Positions 1 to 6,097 of a DNA stretch of 9,136 nt are shown piece by piece. The notes beneath the pieces are model-generated. The model was not told the DNA's origin and did not search any database. It was given only the letters and a program-made list of their open reading frames with translations. How positions within the stretch are numbered: position 1 is the first letter of the stretch; each line of letters begins with the position of its first letter. Made by a program: the position numbers and the translations under genes. Source of the DNA: an uncultured Alphaproteobacteria bacterium. Lineage in GTDB: Bacteria > Pseudomonadota > Alphaproteobacteria > Puniceispirillales > Puniceispirillaceae. Location of the stretch: positions 1 through 9,136 of the forward strand of contig CAJWDO010000048.1 of NCBI GenBank assembly GCA_913031555.1. Reading direction: 5' to 3'.

Positions 1-209
1 GTCGTTACACGCTGGCGCAGAACGTTTTCTTCAAGCGTGACCCACTCGACCTTGTGGCCGGTCTTTGCGGTGAAATCATCGGTGAGACCCTGCATGCGGA
101 TCATGTCACCATTATTGACGGTTGCGATGGTAAGAGTGTCAGCCTGGGCAACACCGCACGCAAGAAGCGTGGCAGCCGTTGCCGTGCAGACAAATTTGGT
201 AAGTTGCAT
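1..209 (-). CDS. smoE: Sorbitol/mannitol-type ABC transporter substrate-binding protein, N-terminal part (truncated by window edge)
   Basis: Periplasmic solute-binding protein that would deliver a sugar alcohol to an ABC importer. Only the first 69 codons are present. Residues 1-23 form a signal peptide (one Lys, an Ala/Leu-rich core, then AQA before Asp24). An LLAC stretch at 15-18 could be read as a weak lipobox, but the AQA cleavage site is more likely. The mature start DTLTIATVNNGDMIRMQ and the later VTLEENVLRQRVTT closely resemble what I know of SmoE from Rhodobacter-type polyol transporters. The start is fixed by a perfect AGGAGG (216-221 on the plus strand as CCTCCT) six bases from the ATG. 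The gene lies 219 bases downstream of a LacI-type regulator, with a palindromic operator between them, so it probably heads the transporter operon. The family is fairly certain; the exact polyol is inferred from recall of the family. Confidence 0.8.
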   Translation of the reverse strand, partial: MQLTKFVCTATAATLLACGVAQADTLTIATVNNGDMIRMQGLTDDFTAKTGHKVEWVTLEENVLRQRVT

Positions 210-238
210 TTTATTCCTCCTGAATGTCATACAGGAAA

Positions 239-268
239 ATACAACACAGAATTCTTTTCTCGCGTCAA
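239..268 (-). promoter_or_regulatory. Candidate promoter of the smoE operon
   Basis: Read on the minus strand, TTGACG (263-268) matches the -35 consensus in five of six positions. After an 18-base spacer comes TTGTAT (239-244), a weak -10 with three of six matches. Transcription from it would start near 232, giving a short leader that contains the AGGAGG site. The -35 lies inside the half-site cluster for the LacI-type regulator, which fits repression by promoter occlusion. The placement is an inference from consensus matching only. Confidence 0.35.
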
Positions 269-290
269 TATATTTTTGACGCGCGTAAAC
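261..290. promoter_or_regulatory. Candidate LacI-family operator in front of smoE, with an extra half-site
   Basis: The core is TTTGACGC/GCGTAAAC at 275-290, a 16-bp palindrome with a central CG and six of eight paired positions per half. This is the usual layout of LacI-family operators. A third copy of the half-site, CGCGTCAA at 261-268, lies just beside it and pairs perfectly with TTGACGCG (276-283) across a 7-base AT-rich gap. A very similar palindrome (1522-1537) stands in front of the regulator gene itself. The sequence pattern is directly visible; binding by the neighbouring regulator is inferred. Confidence 0.65.
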
Positions 291-428
291 AAATGAAATC
301 TGCCAAAGGACATGTTGCGCGCATTTTCCGCACCATGGACTTCCGATCCTGACCCGGAATTCGGCATATGTGTTCTGCGCGTGGATGCCGGTTTCGGGAT
401 GTCCTGTCGCGCAGCCCGGTCTTTGGGC

Positions 429-1460
429 CTATGCCGATCCGCGCATGATCAGACGCGCTGCAAACAATGTTTCCTCGCGCGTTTCCAACTTGCCGCCAGC
501 ATCGATCAGCCTGAACAGCGTTTCCACCGCATGATCTGACACCGCTTCGTAATCATGGGCCGCGGTCGTCAGTGACGGACAGGTGAAACGCGAATAGGGG
601 TGGTCATCATGCGAGGCGAGCCGGATCGTGCAATCTTTGTCCCGGCCGACCCTGATCCCCAATTCATGGCACGCAGACAGGAACCCGATCGCCAGCCGGT
701 CATTGCTGCACAGTACGGTATCGGTTGGCAGCAGATCTTCCTTCAGCACCTTGAGTGCCCCGGCACGACCGATCTCCTCAAACCCCCAGCCGGTGCCATC
801 GATTTTCACCAGATGCGGTTCGAGATTCAGCCGTCGCATCATTTCAAGATAGGCATGCCGCCGCTTGTTCGCGTTCGGGTTGGCCGGGTCGCTCATCTCG
901 AAAAAGCAGGGTGCGCTTCCGGTTCTGCTAAGATATTCAACAGTTTGTGATACAAAACTGAAATTGTCCGAGCCAACAAAGGCAGCCCCGACGCCTTCAA
1001 TGTTGCTATCAAACAAAATCGTCGGAACATCGCGGCAGAAATCCTCGACATGCTTCTTGTCGGAGGCCCGGCCAAGTGGGGCAAGCAACACGCCGGCAGG
1101 CCTGAGGGACCGGAGGGTGTCGAGGATGTCGCATTCCAATCCCTGTTCGCCATGCGAGGAAAACAGGGTGGGGGTGAAACCGGCATCGATGCAGCGGCGC
1201 TCGATCACGCGAGCAATTTCGGCGAAGAACGGGTCGGCGAGATAGGGAACGACGATGCCGATATTCTTGGTCAGCCGCCGATTCTGGTTCATGGCATAGA
1301 TATTTGGACGGTAATCATATTCCTTCAACGCCGCCTCAATCCGGCCCCGCGTCGAGGGCCGGACGCTGTTTGGATCATTGAAATATTTCGAAATAGTGGG
1401 ACGAGAAATGCCGCAGAGCGCGGCGAACTCATCCATATTTCTGATCTTTTCCTGGCTCAT
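429..1460 (-). CDS. LacI-family transcriptional regulator, probable repressor of the polyol transport locus
   Basis: DNA-binding, ligand-responsive regulator of 343 residues, the usual family length. Residues 8-28 are the helix-turn-helix (MDEFAALCGISRPTISKYF), followed by the hinge (YRPNIYAMNQ, 50-59). The core is a periplasmic-binding-protein fold: NIGIVVPYLADPFFAEI at 66-82, AGVLLAPLG near 122-130, CSNDRLAIGFL near 251-261. The normal Leu of the hinge helix (Y-x-P-N-x-x-A-x-x-L) is Gln59 here. I chose the ATG at 1460 because the helix-turn-helix starts right after it and an AGGGA lies five bases upstream. The frame stays open further upstream, but that extension enters the divergent kinase gene and shows no domain. 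The effector is probably a polyol or its product, judged only from the binding-protein gene downstream. Autoregulation is likely from the palindrome at 1522-1537. Confidence 0.9.
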   Translation of the reverse strand: MSQEKIRNMDEFAALCGISRPTISKYFNDPNSVRPSTRGRIEAALKEYDYRPNIYAMNQNRRLTKNIGIVVPYLADPFFAEIARVIERRCIDAGFTPTLFSSHGEQGLECDILDTLRSLRPAGVLLAPLGRASDKKHVEDFCRDVPTILFDSNIEGVGAAFVGSDNFSFVSQTVEYLSRTGSAPCFFEMSDPANPNANKRRHAYLEMMRRLNLEPHLVKIDGTGWGFEEIGRAGALKVLKEDLLPTDTVLCSNDRLAIGFLSACHELGIRVGRDKDCTIRLASHDDHPYSRFTCPSLTTAAHDYEAVSDHAVETLFRLIDAGGKLETREETLFAARLIMRGSA

Positions 1461-1519
1461 CCTGGTCCCTGAAATGGCGCTGGATATGCTTGACAAAGGC
1501 GCGCCCCACGCACCACACA

Positions 1520-1547
1520 ATATTAACGCGTGTAAAGTTTTGGGCAA
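1520..1547 (-). promoter_or_regulatory. Candidate promoter of the LacI-type regulator
   Basis: On the minus strand TTGCCC (1542-1547) and TAATAT (1520-1525) are separated by 16 bases, each matching its consensus in four of six positions. Transcription would start near 1513, about 53 bases before the ATG. The 16-bp palindrome lies across the spacer and the -10, so a bound repressor would block this promoter. The motif matches are modest, and only their overlap with the operator makes the call worth recording. Confidence 0.35.
1522..1537. promoter_or_regulatory. Candidate LacI-family operator in the regulator/kinase divergent region
   Basis: ATTAACGC/GTGTAAAG is a central-CG palindrome whose bases match the smoE-side site (TTTGACGC/GCGTAAAC) at 12 of 16 positions, including the shared core ACGCG and GTAAA. 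It lies 62 bases upstream of the regulator start and 71 bases upstream of the first kinase ATG, so it could act on both directions. On the kinase side the best -10-like element is GATAAT at 1560-1565, without a convincing -35 at the right distance. Confidence 0.65.
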
Positions 1548-1608
1548 GCTGACTTTGTGGATAATCGTGATATTCTGACTTTTTGGCAGAAATTCATAAA
1601 TCAATCGA

Positions 1609-2253
1609 ATGGCGGGAAAGATGTCGTCTGGTATGAAGTTACATCGCGGTGACCTGGACAGTCTGGCTTCCGATATCCTGACGCGGGCAAGGATCGACGG
1701 GATGTTTTCGGTCGCTGTTGCCGGTCCACCTGGAAGCGGCAAATCCACCCTTGCCGCGGCACTTGCCAAGAAAATCGGGTCCTGTTGCTGTGTGATTCCG
1801 ATGGATGGATTTCATCTGGACAATGTAACGCTGGAGGCGCGCGGCCTGTTGTCTGTCAAAGGCGCTGCGGAAACATTTGACCTTGTGGGGTTCAAGCGCC
1901 TCATCAATGGCTTGCAGAGTGGCGTGGCGAAATCGTTTCCCACCTTTGACCGCGATGTGGACAGCGTAGTCGAGAATGGTGGCAGCCTGAGCGACGAGGT
2001 GTCGGTTCTGCTGTTCGAGGGCAACTACCTGCTGTTTGATGAGGATGGCTGGACCGATCTGGCGGACGGTTGGGATGCCAGCATATGGCTGGAGGTGCCG
2101 GCGGATGTTCTTCAGGAGCGGTTGACCCGTCGCTGGCTCGACCAGGGGATGTCGATGGAAGCCGCGCTGGCACGCGCGCAGGGAAATGATCTGGTCAATG
2201 CCAGACGTGTCATCGAGAAGGCCCTGCCAGCCACGTGGATTGTGTCCACCTGA
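1609..2253 (+). CDS. P-loop kinase of the FrcK/YggC type (uridine kinase/phosphoribulokinase-like)
   Basis: Cytoplasmic small-molecule kinase of 214 residues. Visible motifs in order: Walker A GPPGSGKS at 39-46; MDGFHLD at 65-71, which holds a likely catalytic or substrate-binding Asp; KGAAETFD at 84-91; PTFDRDVDSV at 111-120; the Walker B-like LLFEGNYLL at 134-142; and the lid region RLTRRWLDQG at 171-180. This series is characteristic of the family annotated as nucleoside/nucleotide kinase-like, which includes FrcK beside fructose transporters in rhizobia and E. coli YggC beside a mannitol-like PTS. Here it is divergent from a LacI-type regulator and near a polyol-binding protein, so a sugar or sugar-alcohol substrate is the best guess. 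No good ribosome site marks the first ATG; the ATG at 1621, preceded by GGGAAAG, is also possible. CCC at residues 60-62 or thereabouts is unusual. The family is confident, the substrate unknown. Confidence 0.85.
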   Translation: MAGKMSSGMKLHRGDLDSLASDILTRARIDGMFSVAVAGPPGSGKSTLAAALAKKIGSCCCVIPMDGFHLDNVTLEARGLLSVKGAAETFDLVGFKRLINGLQSGVAKSFPTFDRDVDSVVENGGSLSDEVSVLLFEGNYLLFDEDGWTDLADGWDASIWLEVPADVLQERLTRRWLDQGMSMEAALARAQGNDLVNARRVIEKALPATWIVST

Positions 2254-2280
2254 TCCGTAATCCGGTCGTCAGAATGCCGA

Positions 2281-2313
2281 GCAGAAGGCAGGGCAAAGGG
2301 CAGGGCAGAAGGC
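2281..2313. repeat. Short purine-rich direct repeat between convergent genes
   Basis: GCAGAAGGC occurs at 2281-2289 and again at 2305-2313, with two AGGGCA copies between them. It lies in the 78-base gap where the kinase and htpG converge. I see no strong hairpin with a T-run here, so this gap does not show a classical terminator for either gene. Confidence 0.4.
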
Positions 2314-2331
2314 GGATTGCGCCGGACCGGT

Positions 2332-4215
2332 TCACTCCTTGCTGTTCGCAAGCGCCCTTTCCATCACCTCGGCAATGCGGTTGGTGAATTCGCGCGGGTC
2401 GCCGATGGTCTCGCCCTCCGCGACAATGGCACTGTCATAGAGAAGCCGTGCAAAGCTGTCGGAGCCGTCAAACTCGCCTGTTTCCATGCGGGTGTTCAGC
2501 GCCTTGACCAGCGGGTGCTTGGCATTGACCTCGAGGATCTTCGGCCCGCCATTGAAGTCCGGGTTATGCATGCGCATCATCCGTTCCATCTGCGGGTCCA
2601 TACCGCTCTGGTCGGCGACGAGGCGAGCGAGGCTCGTCTCCAGATTGGCCGAACTCCTCACATCGGCGACGTCGCCGTCAAGGACATGCTTCATCTTCGC
2701 CATGAAACTGTCGGACAGCACCGCCTCGGTATTGTCATCCTCCTCGCTGGCCTCGCCGACATTCGAGATGTCAACCTCGCCGCGGGTGATCGACTGGAAG
2801 GATTTGCCGTCGAATTCGGGCGTGTTGGCAAGCCAGAAATCATCAATCGGATCGGTCAGCACAAGGACGCCGATCCCCTTGGCGCGAAAGGATTCCAGAT
2901 GCGGACTTGTCATCGCCAGCTCGGCATTCTCGGCCGACAGGTAATAGATCGTCTCCTGTCCGGCGGCGAACCCCTCGACATACTCCTTCAGTGTCACCAT
3001 GCCGTCGTCGCTGGCGGTCGAGCGGAACAGGCTGATATCAAGGATCCTGGCGCGGTTGGCGTCATCCTCATACAGCCCTTCCTTGATCACCCGGCCAAGT
3101 GCTGTCCACAGATTTTCATATTCCTCGCGGCGTTTCTCCAACGCCTTGCCGAATTCGCCAAGAACGCGCTTCACGACAGCCTTGTTGATTTTCGTGACAA
3201 CCGGATTCTGCTGCAGCATCTCGCGGCTGACATTCAGATCGACATCAGGTGTATCGATGACGCCGCGAAGGAAGCGCAGCCATTTCGGGACCAATCCTTC
3301 GCAATTGTCGGTGATGAATACCCTGTTCACATAGAGCTGCAGGCGGGCGCGCCGCTCGGGGTCGAACAGATCGAACGGCGCCATCGACGGGATGAAAACA
3401 AGGTTGGTGAATTCGACGGCGCCTTCGGTGCGGTTGTGAAGCGTGGCAAAGGGCGCATCATAGGCGGCGGCGACCGAGGCATAGAAACTCTGATATTCCT
3501 CTTCGGAAATATCCTTTGCCGCGCGCGTCCACAGCGCCACCGCGCTGTTCAGCCGCTCGGGATCGGCCTTTGCATCAAGCCACATGATCGGCTGCGCGAT
3601 ATGGTCGGAATATTTCTTCACCAGAAATTCGATTCGTTCGCGCTCGATATATTCCTTGGCCTCCTTGCGAAGCTTGAGCGTGATGTCGGTGCCGACAGTC
3701 TTGCGCTCGGCGCTGTCGATGGAGAAACCCGAAGTGCCGTCGCTGTGCCAGCGGCTGGCCCCGGACGCGCCGTGCGGTCTTGAGACGACGTCGATGCTCT
3801 CGGCAACCATGAAGGCGGAATAGAAGCCAACCCCGAACTGCCCGATCAGCTGGTCGGTCAAAGCTCCGCCATTCTCGCCATCCTTGCCGCCCTTCGCCGA
3901 CTCGACAAATGCCTTGGTGCCGGAACTTGCGATGGTGCCAAGCGTGTCTTTCATCTCTTCGGCGGACAGGCCGATACCATTGTCGCTGATGGTCAGACTG
4001 CGTGCCTTTTTGTCGCTGCTGATGGTGACCTCGCCGTCAATCATCTCGGCCGCATCACCGGCGCTCAGCACGGCGAACTTGCGCTTGTTGATGGCGTCGG
4101 ATGCGTTGGAGATCAGTTCCCGAAGGAAAATTTCCTTCTGCGAATACAGAGAATTGATGACGATATCGAGAATCCTGCCGGTATCGGCCTCGAAATCGAA
4201 AGTCTTGTTGGACAT
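2332..4215 (-). CDS. htpG: Chaperone protein HtpG (bacterial Hsp90)
   Basis: ATP-dependent cytosolic dimeric chaperone that helps refold and mature client proteins under stress. At 627 residues it matches the usual bacterial length. The N-terminal GHKL ATP-binding domain shows LRELISNASDA (31-41) with the metal-binding Asn37, DNGIGL at 78-83, SSGTKAF at 97-103 and GQFGVGFYSAF at 125-135. The middle domain carries VNRVFITDNCEGLVPKWLRF from 296 and LNVSREMLQQN around 327-337, with the Arg331 that corresponds to the ATPase-activating arginine. The C-terminal dimerisation domain follows and ends without an MEEVD tail, as expected for bacteria. The ATG at 4215 gives the standard N-terminus; the leader holds a G-run (GTGGGGG) just upstream. 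A heat-shock-type promoter is present. It converges with the kinase and follows hyuB by 118 bases on the same strand. Confidence 0.98.
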   Translation of the reverse strand: MSNKTFDFEADTGRILDIVINSLYSQKEIFLRELISNASDAINKRKFAVLSAGDAAEMIDGEVTISSDKKARSLTISDNGIGLSAEEMKDTLGTIASSGTKAFVESAKGGKDGENGGALTDQLIGQFGVGFYSAFMVAESIDVVSRPHGASGASRWHSDGTSGFSIDSAERKTVGTDITLKLRKEAKEYIERERIEFLVKKYSDHIAQPIMWLDAKADPERLNSAVALWTRAAKDISEEEYQSFYASVAAAYDAPFATLHNRTEGAVEFTNLVFIPSMAPFDLFDPERRARLQLYVNRVFITDNCEGLVPKWLRFLRGVIDTPDVDLNVSREMLQQNPVVTKINKAVVKRVLGEFGKALEKRREEYENLWTALGRVIKEGLYEDDANRARILDISLFRSTASDDGMVTLKEYVEGFAAGQETIYYLSAENAELAMTSPHLESFRAKGIGVLVLTDPIDDFWLANTPEFDGKSFQSITRGEVDISNVGEASEEDDNTEAVLSDSFMAKMKHVLDGDVADVRSSANLETSLARLVADQSGMDPQMERMMRMHNPDFNGGPKILEVNAKHPLVKALNTRMETGEFDGSDSFARLLYDSAIVAEGETIGDPREFTNRIAEVMERALANSKE

Positions 4216-4257
4216 GCGGTGGCCCCCACTTTTTTGACTGTCCTCCGGATTGGGGCG

Positions 4258-4286
4258 ATTTGGGTTCTGGCATCCCGGATGTCAAG
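4258..4286 (-). promoter_or_regulatory. Candidate RpoH (heat-shock sigma) promoter of htpG
   Basis: On the minus strand CTTGACA (4280-4286) is followed after 14 bases by ACCCAAAT (4258-4265). The known heat-shock sigma consensus is CTTGAAA, 11-16 bases, CCCCATNT. The -35 matches six of seven positions and the -10 five of seven specified positions, with normal spacing. Transcription would start near 4250, about 35 bases before the htpG ATG. htpG is a classical RpoH target, so sequence and biology agree. Confidence 0.55.
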
Positions 4287-4333
4287 ATGCCTCGCGCAGC
4301 GGTGAGCAAGACGCCAGCGCAGCCCGATGGATA

Positions 4334-6097
4334 TCAGTCCGCGCCGTTGGCGCCGCGTTGCCGGCGGATTTTACGTGTGGCGGTCTCATCGATCGCCGGC
4401 ACGTCGCCCTCAAGAATGATCACGCCATACAGATCATGCGCTTGCGCGGCGCTGTAACGGTCCAGCCGCACATCCTCAAGCACGGCTTCCGGCAAACGTG
4501 TGAGCGGGTCGCCATAGCCGCCGCCGCCGGGGGTGCGCACCCAGACCCGGTCACCGGGCGCCAGCGCGATATCCTGTTCCTTTGAAAGGTGAAGCGGGAC
4601 GTAGGACTCGCCATCACGGATCACCACGACCTTGTTCACCTCGCCATCATTGCCGCCAAGCGCGCCCTGAGGGCCGAACCGCCCATGATCCATGACAAAA
4701 CTGGCGCGCGCCTCGCCATTGCGAAGCTCAAGCTCGTAATCAAGACCAAACCCGCCACGGTTGCGGCCGGCCCCGGCGGAGCCTTCATGAAGCGCGTAGT
4801 GATGATAGAGAACCGGAAAGGCCTGCTCCATGATTTCCACCGGCGGCGCCTTTGAAATGCCGATGGTGGAGCATCCATTGCTCAACCCGTCACCATCAGC
4901 ATTGCCACCATAACCGCCGCCAGAGAGTTGATACATGACGAAATCACGACCGCGCTCGGCATTGTGGCCGCCAAGCGCGAAATTGCCGCTGGTGCCCGCC
5001 GGGGCAGCGGTAACGCGCTCGGGAAGCGGCTGCACGAGTGCCGCGAACACCGCCTCGGCGATACGTTGGCTGACCTCCGCCGCGCATCCCGACACCGGGC
5101 GCGGGTAATGGGCATCAAGGAAGGTGCCTTCGGGCCGGATCACCTCCAGCGGTTCAAAGGCACCGGCGCTGATCGGCACTTCGGGAAAGATGTGCCGCAT
5201 GGCGAGATAGACCGAACTGAGCGTGGTCGCGATGACCGAATTCATCGGCCCGCGACAGGGTGGGCTGGACCCGCCGAAATCAAAGATCAGCCGGTCGTCC
5301 CTGCGTGTGACGCTGAGCCTGATTTCCAATGGTTCATCAACAACGCCGTCGCTGTCGACATAGGCAACGGACTGCCAGCTGCCGGCAGGCATCCGCGCGA
5401 TCAACTGTCGCATCTGTGTGGCGGCACGGCTGCGAAGCTCGGCAATGGCCTGTTCCACTGTATCATCGCCATAGCGGTCAAGAAGCAGGTCCAGCCTGTC
5501 GGCCCCCACCTCAAGCGCCGCCGCCTGTGCCTTCACGTCACCGATCCGCTGATCCGCGACCCGGATATTCGAACAGATGATGGCGTAGATTTCGCGATCC
5601 ATCCCCCCCTGCTTGAACAGCTTTACCGGCGGCAGGCGCAAGCCTTCCTGTTCCACCGCCGTGGCTGAGGCCGAAAATCCACCTGGCACCGCCCCGCCGG
5701 TATCCGGCCAATGGCCGGTATTGGACAGCCAGCACCACAGCCTTCCATCCCGGTAATAGGGGCGGACAAAGCGCACATCCATCAGATGCGTGCCGCCAAG
5801 ATAGGGGTCATTGACGATATAGATGTCGCCCGGCTCCGGTGCCGCGACTTCGCCCTCGCCGATCAGTCTTATCAGCTCGGCGGTGGAATATTGCATTGTG
5901 CCGACGAAGACCGGCAGGCCGCCGGCGCCCTGGGAAATCAGCGCGCCATCATCGGCGGCATAGATTCCGTCCGACCGGTCATTCGCCTCGGCGATTACCG
6001 GCGAGAAGGCGGCGCGTGAGAAACTCAGATCCATCTCGTCACAGGCCTGCTGCAACCCGGCCTGGATCACACTGAGGGTGATGGGATCAAGGCTCAT
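4334..6097 (-). CDS. hyuB: Hydantoinase B/oxoprolinase family protein (HyuB-type subunit)
   Basis: One of two subunits of an ATP-dependent cyclic-amide hydrolase or related carboxylase, made of 587 residues, the usual length for a stand-alone B subunit. Family hallmarks are the N-terminus DPITLSVIQAGLQQACDEM, NDPYLGGTHLMDV at 96-108, NTGHWPDTGGAVPGGF at 126-141 (His129 and Asp132 are candidate metal or active-site residues), EGLRLPPVKLF at 151-161, and the C-terminal glycine-rich TPGGGGYGDP at 522-531. The start codon overlaps the hyuA stop as ATGA, which implies translational coupling and a complex with equal amounts of both subunits. The family includes N-methylhydantoinase, 5-oxoprolinase and acetophenone or acetone carboxylase components. 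Nothing in the sequence or neighbours fixes which substrate is used here. Confidence 0.92.
   Translation of the reverse strand: MSLDPITLSVIQAGLQQACDEMDLSFSRAAFSPVIAEANDRSDGIYAADDGALISQGAGGLPVFVGTMQYSTAELIRLIGEGEVAAPEPGDIYIVNDPYLGGTHLMDVRFVRPYYRDGRLWCWLSNTGHWPDTGGAVPGGFSASATAVEQEGLRLPPVKLFKQGGMDREIYAIICSNIRVADQRIGDVKAQAAALEVGADRLDLLLDRYGDDTVEQAIAELRSRAATQMRQLIARMPAGSWQSVAYVDSDGVVDEPLEIRLSVTRRDDRLIFDFGGSSPPCRGPMNSVIATTLSSVYLAMRHIFPEVPISAGAFEPLEVIRPEGTFLDAHYPRPVSGCAAEVSQRIAEAVFAALVQPLPERVTAAPAGTSGNFALGGHNAERGRDFVMYQLSGGGYGGNADGDGLSNGCSTIGISKAPPVEIMEQAFPVLYHHYALHEGSAGAGRNRGGFGLDYELELRNGEARASFVMDHGRFGPQGALGGNDGEVNKVVVIRDGESYVPLHLSKEQDIALAPGDRVWVRTPGGGGYGDPLTRLPEAVLEDVRLDRYSAAQAHDLYGVIILEGDVPAIDETATRKIRRQRGANGAD

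Noticed and set aside
37..296. Two overlapping 80-codon plus-strand frames at the left edge
   Set aside because: They run opposite the smoE-like start and through its promoter; neither has a ribosome site or a family resemblance.
299..428. Possible terminator or small gene after the LacI-type regulator
   Set aside because: Only a 4-bp GCCC/GGGC stem and no T-run were found on the minus strand. The 75-codon plus-strand frame starting at 312 overlaps the end of the regulator gene and has no support.
1461..1769. In-frame N-terminal extension of the LacI-type regulator to an ATG at 1769 (446 residues)
   Set aside because: The extra 103 residues precede the normal helix-turn-helix start, overlap the divergent kinase gene and its Walker A region, and would put the operator and promoter inside the coding sequence.
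2317..3783. 488-codon open frame on the plus strand opposite htpG
   Set aside because: It lies entirely across a certain htpG gene, its protein shows no domain, and long antisense frames are expected in GC-rich genes with strong third-position bias.
4928..5668. 246-codon plus-strand frame opposite hyuB, and a similar 242-codon one at 6511-7239 opposite hyuA
   Set aside because: Both are antisense shadows of well-supported hyuAB coding sequence, with no recognisable motifs or ribosome sites.
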